Assembly (NCBI GenBank): GCA_964589825.1
Contig: CAZPUS010000001.1
Span: 62,001-126,000 of the forward strand
Length of the DNA: 64,000 bases
DNA from: CAZPUS01 sp964589825
GTDB taxonomy: Bacteria; Fibrobacterota; Chitinivibrionia; Chitinivibrionales; WJKA01
Direction: 5' to 3'
In this document: positions 1 to 8,968 of the stretch, piece after piece
Position numbering within the stretch: position 1 is the stretch's first letter
How the letters are laid out: each line of letters begins with the position of its first letter
The notes under the pieces: generated by a model
Told to the model about the DNA's origin: nothing
What the model saw: the letters and a program-made list of their open reading frames with translations, nothing else
The model's database searches: none
Program-made: the position numbers and the translations under genes

Positions 1-1
1 C

Positions 2-70
2 GTAGTGCCTGTCATTGATAATAATGTCCGGATCATTGCAACCGGAACAATAAAAAGAGATACAGTATGA
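2..70 (+). CDS. C-terminal end of an unidentified protein (5' part outside window)
   Basis: An open frame enters from the left edge and reads VVPVIDNNVRIIATGTIKRD followed by TV and a TGA stop. The stop overlaps the next start as ATGA (67-70), a common sign of translational coupling. About 22 residues are too few to name a family. Its position in front of a TPR lipoprotein and a LolB-like lipoprotein suggests it belongs to the same envelope operon, but that is inference. Confidence 0.55.
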   Translation, partial: VVPVIDNNVRIIATGTIKRDTV

Positions 71-1818
71 TTGTTCGATCGATACATTTTATCCTGCTCG
101 GGATGCTTCATATTTCGGTGCTGATCCTCTTGGGATGTGCCGCTTCATCGCATGATTTTCCACGCGTTCGGTCGCCAGAGACCGTGGCGGACAATCCGTC
201 CGAAATTGCCAGACTTCGTGCACAGCAGTGGTTCGTGAAGGCACGGGACTACGATCGGCGGGGCCTGGAAAAACTCGCCCTGCAGTTTTACCACAAAGCG
301 TATCTTCTTGACTCCACCTCCTCAGCACTTCGGTCCATACTGCTGAATAAATACATGCAGCTGCAACGCTACCAGTCCGCGTTACTTCTGGTTAAAAGCA
401 TGCAGCGCTCGGGCGAACTTTCTGACAGCACGAGGCGAATCCTTTCCAGAATTTATCTCAAACTCGGTGAGGCCGAACGTGCGCTGGAAACACTCGAATC
501 CGTGTCTGAATTACGTGACAGAGATCTTGCCACACTTATACTCATACACCGGTATCGGGGCAATCCCGGAAACGCATTGCGCTACCAGCGCAAGTATACA
601 AAACGCCATATCGATGAACTCGAACCTAATATCGCACTTGGAACACTTCTGAGAAATAATGAACACTACGATGAAGCCGAGAGTCTGTTCGTTTCCCTTG
701 CAAAACGGTTTGGAAAAAATGCCCGCATTCTGACGAACCTTGGCACAACAAAGCTTGCGCAGGGAGACAGCAGTGCGGCGCTCGATTTTTTTAACACCGC
801 ATTGCTAATCGATTCGACCTGGGAAGAAGCGCTCGAAAAAGCCGCACTACTATACGCGCAGCAGCAACGATACGAGAAGGCCGTTTCTTTGTACGAGAGG
901 CTTTATCAAATTGATTCGAGCGACACCTGGGTAATAAAATCGCTCTCTTTAATGTATTACTATCAGCAACAATACGAGAAAGCGGCCGGCCTTCTTGAAC
1001 GCAATATCAGCGATAATTATACAGATCCCGGCTTCCATTACTATCTCGGGCTCATGTATCGACGCCTGGAGGATTTTGATCCTGCCCTTCTGGAAATCAA
1101 AAAAACCCTCTCCTTTGATTCCACCTATGTGCCAGCGTGGCTTCAGCTTATTGATTTGCTTATGGAAATCGAATCCGATACCGTCGCCCGTGAATACGCG
1201 ATTCGATTCACTCGTTCGTGTGAAGACCGAATCGAGCCCTGGATAACACTTGGCAAGGTATACTCGTCGATGCAGCAGTACGACAGCGCCCAGGCCGCCC
1301 TGAACACCGCACTTACCATAGACAGCAGTAATGAGGATGTCTGGTTTGAAATCGGGAGTGTATACGAACAGGGTGGCGATATCGACAGCGCTGCGTATGC
1401 ATTCGGGCGCGCCCTGGATATCGACAGCCAGTTTGCCGTTGCCGCCAACTATCTGGGCTATATGTGGGCCGAAAACGATATGCATCTTGACAGTGCGGCG
1501 TCAATTCTGCAACTCGCACTCGCACAGGAGCCCGAAAACGCCGCCTTTCTCGACTCTTACGCATGGATACTTTACAAACAGCAGAACCGGGATGCTGCCC
1601 TCGAATATATCGAAAAAGCAATTATGCATCTTGAGAAGGACAGGAGCGCCCCGGTTATCTGGCATCACTACGGCGACATACTCGTCAGCAACAATGCACC
1701 AGAACAGGCACTGGAGGCGTATCGTAAAAGCATAGAGCTGGGCTCGACGCAGAAAACGCGAATACAGGAAAAAATCGATTCTCTTCTTGAAAACCAATCG
1801 AAATCCGCTTCAGAGTGA
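67..1818 (+). CDS. TPR-repeat lipoprotein
   Basis: A 583-residue protein with a lipoprotein signal: a hydrophobic N-terminus ending in the lipobox LLGC (C24 would be lipidated). The rest is a chain of tetratricopeptide repeats from about residue 50 to the end, seen as recurring helix pairs with patterns such as A..Y..AL.L...... and repeated DSSN/DSTW-type turns. TPR proteins act as protein-protein scaffolds; here it is expected on the inner face of the outer membrane or in the periplasm. The start overlaps the stop of the previous gene by 4 bases and the stop is 4 bases from the next start, so the three genes are probably one operon. In FCB bacteria a TPR protein next to a DUF4292/LolB-like lipoprotein is a recurring pair. 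The partner is not known. Confidence 0.85.
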   Translation: MIVRSIHFILLGMLHISVLILLGCAASSHDFPRVRSPETVADNPSEIARLRAQQWFVKARDYDRRGLEKLALQFYHKAYLLDSTSSALRSILLNKYMQLQRYQSALLLVKSMQRSGELSDSTRRILSRIYLKLGEAERALETLESVSELRDRDLATLILIHRYRGNPGNALRYQRKYTKRHIDELEPNIALGTLLRNNEHYDEAESLFVSLAKRFGKNARILTNLGTTKLAQGDSSAALDFFNTALLIDSTWEEALEKAALLYAQQQRYEKAVSLYERLYQIDSSDTWVIKSLSLMYYYQQQYEKAAGLLERNISDNYTDPGFHYYLGLMYRRLEDFDPALLEIKKTLSFDSTYVPAWLQLIDLLMEIESDTVAREYAIRFTRSCEDRIEPWITLGKVYSSMQQYDSAQAALNTALTIDSSNEDVWFEIGSVYEQGGDIDSAAYAFGRALDIDSQFAVAANYLGYMWAENDMHLDSAASILQLALAQEPENAAFLDSYAWILYKQQNRDAALEYIEKAIMHLEKDRSAPVIWHHYGDILVSNNAPEQALEAYRKSIELGSTQKTRIQEKIDSLLENQSKSASE

Positions 1819-1822
1819 CCAT

Positions 1823-2557
1823 ATGCATTTTTTAGTACCCGGCACCCGTTGGTATGCGCTCGTTTTTACCGCATTCATACTGCATATGTGCAGCTGCACC
1901 AATGCGGGTAAATCGAATGACTACTACTGCACAACCCTGAAAAAACACCTTCATTCCATTCGCCACCACAACAGTGTATACGGTAATGCAAAGCTGCATA
2001 TTCGTTCTCCAAAAGGAGAGCTGCACGTATCGACCGATATTTCCTGGCGAAGAGATTCGGTTTTTTCCAGTACGATATACAATGCATTCGGGGCTCCCAT
2101 GTGTACCATGCGCAGAGCACACGATACCATCCTATTTTACATGAAAAAAAAGGAATTTAGCTGGTCACTACAACACAAAGTGGCTCGTACCGGTATTATC
2201 CCTGCCGGCGGCCTCTCTTTTGGTGAGCTCATCTACATAATAACCGGCCGGATTCCCGATCCCTCCCCGGTTGAATGCCGGCATTTGCAAACAGACCATG
2301 CCTTTTTATCGACCGAGGTGAGTGTCGCTCAGTCCGACGGCAGCTACCAGGCGCGTTTTGGCGGTTTTTCACGTGCACTGAAATCAATCACCTGGCACAA
2401 TGCCCGTGCCGACAGTGCATGGGCGCTTACCCTTTCGCGTTTCGATGCGCATCACCGTGCCCGTAACATTCGTTTTACAGGTCCCGAAGGCTTTTCATTC
2501 GTGCTCGATTTTACCACCCTTACTTCTCGTGACGATACCACCTGCACCGAGGGGTAA
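1823..2557 (+). CDS. LolB/DUF4292-like outer-membrane lipoprotein
   Basis: The product is 244 residues from the ATG at 1823, chosen because it follows the upstream stop by 4 bases and begins a clean signal sequence; an ATG at 1787 would add 12 polar residues inside the upstream gene. The signal ends in LHMCSC, so C23 (or C25) is the likely lipid site. The body has the look of the LolB/LppX-like beta fold of DUF4292 proteins: the early segment GNAKLHIRSPKGELHVSTDI, then a conserved FGAP block and GGLSFGELIYIITGRIPDP. LolB inserts lipoproteins into the outer membrane; DUF4292 members are assumed to have similar lipid- or lipoprotein-binding roles. The specific substrate is unknown. Confidence 0.72.
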   Translation: MHFLVPGTRWYALVFTAFILHMCSCTNAGKSNDYYCTTLKKHLHSIRHHNSVYGNAKLHIRSPKGELHVSTDISWRRDSVFSSTIYNAFGAPMCTMRRAHDTILFYMKKKEFSWSLQHKVARTGIIPAGGLSFGELIYIITGRIPDPSPVECRHLQTDHAFLSTEVSVAQSDGSYQARFGGFSRALKSITWHNARADSAWALTLSRFDAHHRARNIRFTGPEGFSFVLDFTTLTSRDDTTCTEG

Positions 2558-2574
2558 CAGCAGGGAGCAACCGT

Positions 2575-3630
2575 ATGACTATTTTACCGAACCAGCGTAT
2601 ACTTTTGTGTTTTGTCTGCCTCCTATCCGCGGCAGGTACTTTGCATTCCTACGATCTTTCCACCGGCAGCGCCCCCTTTGAAACGAGTCTTCTTCACAAG
2701 GATGCGCAGTCTATGGGAATGGGTAACTGCGTCGCGGGACTGACAAACGATATCAACGGAGTCTTTTATAATCCCGCTACCATTGCGACGCTGCAACGCC
2801 CGCATTTTGCACTGTCCTATGTCCCGCTTATTCTCGATATTTTTTCCACCCCTGCTGCATTTGCCGCACCTGTTGCAGGCGCTTCGCAGAAAAAACACAT
2901 TGTCGGCGGGTTTTGCGCATATCACGATCTGGGTACTATTCAGGAACGCACTATTTCAAATTCACTTACCGGTCACGAGTGGTACAGCTATGCGTGCAAC
3001 GCCGGAGTAAACTGGGCATATGAAATATTTCCCAAGCTTTCGTTCGGGATGTCACTCAAAGGGATGTACGAGCAGCAACACAGCAGTGACGGAAGATCGT
3101 ACGCTGCCGTTGCAGCAGCACTCGATGCCGGGGCGCAGTACAGCTTTTTTCGCTCACAGCTCGTATGGGGTGTCATACTGCGTAATCTCGGTATGATCGG
3201 CGACCCGTACAAGGAAAACACCTCTTCCCCGGCACTGCCGGTACAGGTCATTTCCGGCATCGCCTTTACCCCTCGTGAGCTTTCCTACTCACGCATTACA
3301 CTCGATATATCAAAGGTTATACATTATCCCGCTACAATTCACACCGGGGGCGAACTGCTGGTTAATCCGGTTGGTACCGGTAATTACACGCAGGTTTTCC
3401 TCAGGGGCGGATTTATGCTCACTACCCGTGATCTTAAAGAAAAACTCGATTTTTTCAGAGGTACGTCCAACGAAATGTATGAAAAAGGAACGTGGACCCT
3501 GTTTACTGCAGGGATCGGTATCGATGTACCCATAACCAGTACACGTCATATCGACTTCGATTTTGCTTATCAGCACCGTGCCAATGGCATCAGTCCCGGG
3601 CTCACCTTTTCCCTGGCCACCATGCTGTGA
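2575..3630 (+). CDS. PorV/PorQ-family outer-membrane beta-barrel protein
   Basis: A 351-residue exported protein: signal peptide of about 25 residues, then DAQSMGMGNCVAGLTNDING and an FYNPA turn, the hallmark N-terminus of PorV/PorQ (UPF0164-like, FadL-related) barrels, and alternating beta-strand sequence to a terminal aromatic/hydrophobic strand ending FSLATML. In Bacteroidetes PorV shuttles type IX secretion cargo and PorQ is accessory; other family members have no assigned role. SD GGGAG lies 9 bases before the ATG, and the gene follows the LolB-like gene by 17 bases, so it is probably in the same operon. The GH9 enzyme at 51117-53558 has a C-terminal sorting-like domain, which would fit a PorV role, but that link is inference. 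Confidence 0.78.
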   Translation: MTILPNQRILLCFVCLLSAAGTLHSYDLSTGSAPFETSLLHKDAQSMGMGNCVAGLTNDINGVFYNPATIATLQRPHFALSYVPLILDIFSTPAAFAAPVAGASQKKHIVGGFCAYHDLGTIQERTISNSLTGHEWYSYACNAGVNWAYEIFPKLSFGMSLKGMYEQQHSSDGRSYAAVAAALDAGAQYSFFRSQLVWGVILRNLGMIGDPYKENTSSPALPVQVISGIAFTPRELSYSRITLDISKVIHYPATIHTGGELLVNPVGTGNYTQVFLRGGFMLTTRDLKEKLDFFRGTSNEMYEKGTWTLFTAGIGIDVPITSTRHIDFDFAYQHRANGISPGLTFSLATML

Positions 3631-3827
3631 TGACAAAGTGTTTGGCCTCCCACGATGAAATTCATGTCATACCGAACTCTCTACCGATAAAATCGCACGG
3701 CTGAGATACGGCTGCAGGAAATAGCTGGTACAAATACCGTTTTCGTGCATGTCCACAACAACTTCTTGTCATACGAATACCCCCCCCCGGTCCACATAAA
3801 AAGCACGGAGCGGATCAGGTCCATATG

Positions 3828-3849
3828 AAAAACTCCCGATAACACGGGA
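3828..3849 (-). terminator. Rho-independent terminator closing the dcw operon
   Basis: Read on the minus strand: TCCCG, loop TGTTAT, CGGGA, one G, then TTTTT (3832-3828). The stem abuts the stop codon of the last small gene (3850-3852). It is short (5 bp) but has the correct order of stem and U-run for the minus-strand operon. Confidence 0.6.
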
Positions 3850-4044
3850 TCACGACGCCTGTGTCGGAAGGGGCTCCATGATTATTCTGGTACTTCTATC
3901 CTCTGTATTGAACCAGAAATAAATCTTTCCTTTCTCAATTGTAAAGCATTCCTCTAACGATTGTTTGGGCACACAGGGGTATATGTATACATAATCCCTG
4001 CGCGCCCGTTCAATCACGTTTTTTTTAAGCGCCTCCACATTCAT
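3850..4044 (-). CDS. Small conserved-looking protein downstream of ftsZ, function unknown
   Basis: A 64-residue protein, with no family recognised. The start is decided by the ribosome site: GGGAGG sits directly against the upstream ATG (4050), leaving no spacing, while the ATG at 4044 is 6 bases from it, so 4044 is chosen (the longer version would be 66 residues). It begins 21 bases after the ftsZ stop and is followed at once by the operon terminator, so it is the last gene of the dcw operon. The sequence is soluble, has one Cys pair region (PCVPKQSLEECF) and a mixed alpha/beta pattern. It could be a division accessory factor, but only position suggests that. Confidence 0.6.
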   Translation of the reverse strand: MNVEALKKNVIERARRDYVYIYPCVPKQSLEECFTIEKGKIYFWFNTEDRSTRIIMEPLPTQAS

Positions 4045-4065
4045 CCGCATCCTCCCTTCTGCCGG

Positions 4066-5460
4066 TTACTGCATCTGTTTGCGAAGAAACGTCGGAATCT
4101 CGGTGTTATCTTCTTCACGCGTCATCACGCGACCGTTTTTCACATAAACTTCGGAACTTTTGCGTACCTGTTCGTGCTTAAGAAGCTGAGACGGAAACTG
4201 AAGATACTTGTCGTCCTTTTCCGGTTTTTTCTCCTGCGTTTTTTCTTCTGCATTCGCAGGTGCTGCGTGCGAATGAGCATTTTCCACAGAAGCCTGTGCA
4301 GGTACGGTTTCCTGCTGACTTTGCGGTTGTTGCTGAGATGCCGCGACCTCTTCGACTTTTTCTGCCGGCTCGGTTTTAGGCTCCTCCTTCTTTACATCGA
4401 GATTAAACGACATCTGTTCCGCTTTGGTGTTCTGCGCATTTTCACCCGATTCGGTTTTTGACGCCAGCGTGCTCTTTTTCCCCGGATTTTCGGTGTTGAA
4501 ACCGGTGGAAATAACTGTAACCTGGATCTTTCCGTTCATCTCACTGTCCTGCACGGCGCCAAAAATGATGTTCGCATCATTATCCTCACCGACGGCGTTA
4601 TAGATCGTTTCGGTTGCGTCGTTTACATCATACAGCGTCATATCCTCACCGCCGGTGATATTGATCAATATGCCCTTTGCACCGGATATAGACATTTCGT
4701 CAAGAAGCGGACAATTGATCGCCTTCTCTGCTGCGATAACCGCACGGTTTTCTTCTTCCGCTTCTGCAAAACCGGTTCCCATGAGCGCATCGCCCATACC
4801 ACGCATAATGGTCTTGACATCAGCAAAATCGAGATTAACCAGCCCGTGTACCGAAATAAGATCCGATATCCCTTTGGTCGACTGGTAAAGTACTTCATCG
4901 GCGGTTTTGAATGCATCCAGCAGCGATGTCTTTCGATCCACTATGGAAAGCAGTTTCTGGTTCTGAATTACGATAATGGTATCGACCACTTTTTGAAGCT
5001 GTTTTATCCCCGCATCAGCGTTACGCTGTCGTACGCGTCCCTCGAAAATAAAGGGCTTGGTTACTATCGCAACGGTGAGGATGTCAAGCTCGTTGGCGAT
5101 CTCGGCGACCACAGGAGCAGCGCCGGTACCCGTGCCGCCACCCATTCCTGCAGTGATAAAAACCATATCAGCGCCTTTAAGCACTTCCGCCACTTTTTCG
5201 CGGTCCTCCTCCAAGGCGCTGCGTCCCACTTCCGGATCGGCACCGGCTCCGAGTCCTTTGGTAATCTGTTCACCGATTTGTATGCGTTTATCGGCACTGT
5301 TGTTGTCAAGCGCCATTGCATCCGTATTGATCGAAGTGAACTCAACACCCTTGAGCTTGGCACTGACCATCCGATTCACCGCATTTCCTCCGGCTCCACC
5401 GACGCCAACAACCTTCATATTCGCCTGGCTGTTAAATCCTTCTTCCAGTTTAAACTCCAT
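4066..5460 (-). CDS. ftsZ: Cell division GTPase FtsZ
   Basis: FtsZ polymerises at midcell to form the division ring. The 464-residue product has the nucleotide-binding glycines GGAGGNAVNR (21-30), the tubulin signature GGGTGTG (107-113) and the T7 synergy loop NLDFADVK (209-216), whose acidic residues complete the GTPase site of the next subunit. The globular part ends near residue 320. A variable linker rich in K, E, Q and P follows, then the conserved C-terminal peptide EIPTFLRKQ that binds FtsA and other tethers. A strong SD (AAGGAGG) precedes the ATG. It is the penultimate gene of the operon, 24 bases after ftsA, the usual ftsQ-ftsA-ftsZ order. The linker (about 120 residues) is on the long side. 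Identification is certain. Confidence 0.98.
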   Translation of the reverse strand: MEFKLEEGFNSQANMKVVGVGGAGGNAVNRMVSAKLKGVEFTSINTDAMALDNNSADKRIQIGEQITKGLGAGADPEVGRSALEEDREKVAEVLKGADMVFITAGMGGGTGTGAAPVVAEIANELDILTVAIVTKPFIFEGRVRQRNADAGIKQLQKVVDTIIVIQNQKLLSIVDRKTSLLDAFKTADEVLYQSTKGISDLISVHGLVNLDFADVKTIMRGMGDALMGTGFAEAEEENRAVIAAEKAINCPLLDEMSISGAKGILINITGGEDMTLYDVNDATETIYNAVGEDNDANIIFGAVQDSEMNGKIQVTVISTGFNTENPGKKSTLASKTESGENAQNTKAEQMSFNLDVKKEEPKTEPAEKVEEVAASQQQPQSQQETVPAQASVENAHSHAAPANAEEKTQEKKPEKDDKYLQFPSQLLKHEQVRKSSEVYVKNGRVMTREEDNTEIPTFLRKQMQ

Positions 5461-5484
5461 TGCAACCTCCTTGAACAGGTATGA

Positions 5485-6732
5485 TTAAAAGAATTCTTTA
5501 AACCATGATTTCATTCTGGTAAATATTTTCTGAAATGAATCATCGCTTTCCTTCTGCGAATTCCCACTGCCTCTACCCATACCGCTCTGTTTCGCTTCCA
5601 TTCCATACATGCACAGACCAACACCGCTGGCATGTATCGGTGAACTCGCCGCTTCGGTCAAACCACCAAATCCACCGGGAATTCCTATTTTAACCGGCAT
5701 CTCCATTACCCGTTCCGCAAGATCCTGCACTCCTTCCATTATCGCGCCGCCCCCGGTAAGCACCACACCGGCACCCAGCATATCGGCATATTCGGTGCGC
5801 TTAATTTCACGCAACGCCAACGAAAGAATTTCTTCCATACGGGGCTCTATAATGGAGGTCAATACCGCCCGGGAAACCTCCCGTTCCTCTCTGCCGCCCA
5901 CTCCGGGGACACTCACGAATTCATCGTCTTTTACCATATTCGATATCGCACAGCCGTCTTTGCGTTTTATTTCTTCCGCTTTTTCGACCGGCGTACGAAT
6001 TCCGATGGCGATATCGCTTGTCACGTTCTTACCGCCAAGACCCACCACAGCGGTGTGCCGGATACTCTGATCGGAGTAAATAGCGATATCGGTCGTGCCG
6101 CCCCCCATATCGATGAGCGCAACACCGAGTTCTTTTTCATCGGGCTCGAGTACCGCATAACTCGATGCGAGAGGCTCCAGTACCAGATCCTGAACCTTAT
6201 ACCCCGCTTTTTGTACGCTTTTGTAAATATTCTGAGCACTGGTTACCGCACCGGTACATATATGTACCTGCGTTTCCAGCCGGACTCCCGACATACCGAT
6301 AGGCTCCTTGATCCCCTTTTGATCGTCCACGATATACTCCTGGGGAATTACGTGAAGAATTTCGCGATCCATGGGGATGGATACCGCCTGTGCCGCCTCG
6401 ATTGCTCTCGTCACGTCAAGCTGGGTTATTTCGTGGTCTTCGCGTGAAATTGCAACCACCCCCTTGCTGTTTATCGACCTGATATGATCTCCGGCAATGC
6501 CTACCAGTACGGATTCCACTCGTACCCCTGCCATAAGCTCCGCTTCCTCGATCGCTTTTTTAATGGAACGAACCGTCTTTTCTATATTCACTACCACTCC
6601 CTTTCGCAAGCCGTTCGAAGGGCTCACCCCCACTCCGACCACCTTCATTTTTTCGTCATCACCGACTTCGGAAATTATACACGCAATTTTAGTGGTGCCG
6701 ATATCGAGTCCAACCACAACGTTATTGTTCAT
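5485..6732 (-). CDS. ftsA: Cell division protein FtsA
   Basis: An actin-like ATPase that tethers FtsZ to the inner membrane and recruits later division proteins. The 415-residue product starts NNNVVVGLDIGTTKIACIIS (phosphate 1 motif), carries the FtsA-specific 1C subdomain in roughly residues 85-165, the phosphate 2 motif IDMGGGTTDIAIY, and an adenosine-motif glycine run VLTGGGAIMEG. The C-terminus RMKSWFKEFF is an amphipathic helix, the membrane-targeting sequence expected for FtsA. A glycine/serine-rich linker precedes it. SD GGGAGG is 7 bases before the ATG. It lies between ftsQ (50 bases) and ftsZ (24 bases). Confidence 0.97.
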   Translation of the reverse strand: MNNNVVVGLDIGTTKIACIISEVGDDEKMKVVGVGVSPSNGLRKGVVVNIEKTVRSIKKAIEEAELMAGVRVESVLVGIAGDHIRSINSKGVVAISREDHEITQLDVTRAIEAAQAVSIPMDREILHVIPQEYIVDDQKGIKEPIGMSGVRLETQVHICTGAVTSAQNIYKSVQKAGYKVQDLVLEPLASSYAVLEPDEKELGVALIDMGGGTTDIAIYSDQSIRHTAVVGLGGKNVTSDIAIGIRTPVEKAEEIKRKDGCAISNMVKDDEFVSVPGVGGREEREVSRAVLTSIIEPRMEEILSLALREIKRTEYADMLGAGVVLTGGGAIMEGVQDLAERVMEMPVKIGIPGGFGGLTEAASSPIHASGVGLCMYGMEAKQSGMGRGSGNSQKESDDSFQKIFTRMKSWFKEFF

Positions 6733-6782
6733 TTCATATCCTCCCGTGATGAATTATTTCAAGTTGTATATTCCTATGCGTG

Positions 6783-7574
6783 TTATTCATACTGTGCATA
6801 GGCGACTTTTTCGTATCGCACATCAATTCTGCGGGGCAGTTTTTTATTCGATGCTGAAATTGTATACACGACACGTTCGAATTTGTTAAACCCCGAATCA
6901 ATCGATTCTCTGTCAAGCACCAGCGTTACGCCGATACTCGCGAGTACTACTTCGAACTCCATCGCATCGTGGAAAAGAATTTCGGATATATGATCGTGCA
7001 ACGCCAGATCGCGATGCTTTGACGCATCGAGAATCCTGGTAAGTATCTGCAAATAATCCGCGGCTACTTTTTCTCCGCTGCTGTCCTTTTTCATTCCCAT
7101 AGCAAGCGGCATGTTCGAAAAAGTTCCGCTGCGCATAGGTATCAGCACTCCCTCTTTATCTATAAAACATATCCCTTGAAATGACCCCATGGCAATCGGT
7201 ATCCGTTCGAACACCGTAATGACTATCCTGTTCGGGTATTTTCGTGCAACGCGGCATTCTTTAATCCATACCAGAGAATCGACTCGTCGGGTTACCTTAT
7301 CAGGCGAAACATCAATAATGCATGTGCCGGTGTCTATATCCGCGGCTGCAAGGATTTTTGACACACGCGCATTTTCCGCCCCGTTTACTTTCACCTCTTT
7401 TATCCGAAAAAGCTCAGTGCCATATATCCAGTAGGTTATGCGTGGCTCCACCATTCGGTAAATGCCGTACAAAAGGCCGCAGCCAAGCAATGCAAGTATG
7501 ATAACACGGCGAACCATTCGCATGAACGGTATTTTTCGTGAACGGTTATTCCTTCTGGTATGCGATTCAGTCAT
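6783..7574 (-). CDS. ftsQ: Cell division protein FtsQ/DivIB with POTRA domain
   Basis: A bitopic inner-membrane protein of the FtsQLB divisome complex. The 263-residue product has a basic cytoplasmic N-terminus, one membrane segment (about residues 24-44, VIILALLGCGLLYGIYRMV), then the POTRA domain (FRIKEVKVNGAENARVSKIL and following, about 57-125) and the FtsQ beta domain ending near residue 255. The start overlaps the end of murC by 8 bases, so the two are likely coupled. The sequence is diverged, as usual for FtsQ, and the call rests on both domain pattern and position between murC and ftsA. ddl and murB, which often lie here, are absent. Confidence 0.92.
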   Translation of the reverse strand: MTESHTRRNNRSRKIPFMRMVRRVIILALLGCGLLYGIYRMVEPRITYWIYGTELFRIKEVKVNGAENARVSKILAAADIDTGTCIIDVSPDKVTRRVDSLVWIKECRVARKYPNRIVITVFERIPIAMGSFQGICFIDKEGVLIPMRSGTFSNMPLAMGMKKDSSGEKVAADYLQILTRILDASKHRDLALHDHISEILFHDAMEFEVVLASIGVTLVLDRESIDSGFNKFERVVYTISASNKKLPRRIDVRYEKVAYAQYE

Positions 7575-8952
7575 TGGAAACCATCCGTGCGTAAGTAGTA
7601 CAAATGTGTTCTATATCACCTGCACCCATGAATACGACACAGTCGCCATTTGTCACATGTGTAGTAAGATAGGGTACGATTGCGTCGGTGTCGGGAAGAT
7701 AGATTGTATTCGTGTGTCCTTTATCTTTCAGAAGCTGCACAATACGTGGTGCACCATCTTCGGCATGCTCCGCTTCCCGGCGTGCCTGATACACACGGGT
7801 AACACAGACCATGTCCGCTTTTTCCAGCGCATCGGCGAATTCCCGGGTAAATGCGTTTGTTCTCGATGCCAAATGCGGCTGAAACACCACCACCGTGCGA
7901 CGACATCCCCTTTGAGCAACAATGTCGAGAGTGGCGCGTACTTCGGTTGGATGATGTGCATAATCGTTTACCACCGTCACATCAGCGGTAACAGCACATA
8001 CTTCGAACCTGCGCTTTACACCACCATATTCTCTGAGTGCACGCTGGATGGCGCTGAATTTCACCCCCGCTTCGCACGCTGCGGTAATTGCGGCCATTGC
8101 ATTGGCAGCATTGTGCCGCCCGAGGGCATTAAGTGTAATCTCGCCCATCTTTTTATTGTGGTGATATACAGCAAAACAGGTGGATTGTTCCTTAAAACAA
8201 ATATCGCGGGCCTGGTATTCGGCATCATTTCCCTGCAGGGTAAACCTCGATACCCGGTGCTGAATACCTGGAAGAATTGCAGTGCAATTTGCATCATCCG
8301 CATTTAATATAATCGAGCCGTAAAAGGGTACCTGGTTGACAAAGTATAAAAACGCTTCCTGCAGTTGCGTCAGATCCGTATAACATTCGACGTGTTCGGT
8401 CTCGATATTGGTAACCACCGCGTACGTGGGATGAATCTGCATAAACGAACGATCGTATTCATCCGCCTCTGCAATAAACAACTCTCCGGCACCATGGATG
8501 CCATTGGTAGCAAAGCGGGTCATAATTCCGCCAACCGCCGCCGACGGATCTGTATCACCCATTTGGGCAATTTCGGTGAGCATGGTGGAGGTGGTCGTCT
8601 TTCCGTGGGTTCCCGCAACCGCGATACTGCAATGATGTTTCATGAGGTCATTGAGAAGCCGCGCTCTTTTTATCTGTGATATATTATTGGCCTGTGCACA
8701 CGCTCTTTCGGGATGAGTGGGTTCGATCGCGCTCGAATATACGAGATAATCCGCCTTTTTGATTACCTGTTCGGCATTTTCTTTTACCACCTCGATTCCC
8801 ATATTCCGCAGTCGTTGCGTATGCTGCGATTCCCGTTTGTCACTACCGGTTACGGTATACCCCCTGCGATGCAAAATTATCGCAAGAGCACTCATACCTA
8901 TTCCGCCGATACCGGTCATGTGAATCGTTCTGTTATCGTGGTATTTTCGCAT
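7567..8952 (-). CDS. murC: UDP-N-acetylmuramate-L-alanine ligase MurC
   Basis: MurC adds L-alanine to UDP-MurNAc with ATP, the first peptide step of peptidoglycan precursor synthesis in the cytoplasm. The 461-residue product has the N-terminal Rossmann region with HMTGIGGIGMSALA, the Mur ligase P-loop GTHGKTTTSTM (about 111-121), the metal/substrate region EADEYDRSF, and the C-terminal domain with NDYAHHPTEV typical of MurC. Length matches the family. The gene lies 16 bases after murG and overlaps ftsQ. Confidence 0.97.
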   Translation of the reverse strand: MRKYHDNRTIHMTGIGGIGMSALAIILHRRGYTVTGSDKRESQHTQRLRNMGIEVVKENAEQVIKKADYLVYSSAIEPTHPERACAQANNISQIKRARLLNDLMKHHCSIAVAGTHGKTTTSTMLTEIAQMGDTDPSAAVGGIMTRFATNGIHGAGELFIAEADEYDRSFMQIHPTYAVVTNIETEHVECYTDLTQLQEAFLYFVNQVPFYGSIILNADDANCTAILPGIQHRVSRFTLQGNDAEYQARDICFKEQSTCFAVYHHNKKMGEITLNALGRHNAANAMAAITAACEAGVKFSAIQRALREYGGVKRRFEVCAVTADVTVVNDYAHHPTEVRATLDIVAQRGCRRTVVVFQPHLASRTNAFTREFADALEKADMVCVTRVYQARREAEHAEDGAPRIVQLLKDKGHTNTIYLPDTDAIVPYLTTHVTNGDCVVFMGAGDIEHICTTYARMVSND

Positions 8953-8968
8953 AATCGAGGTTTCTTTC

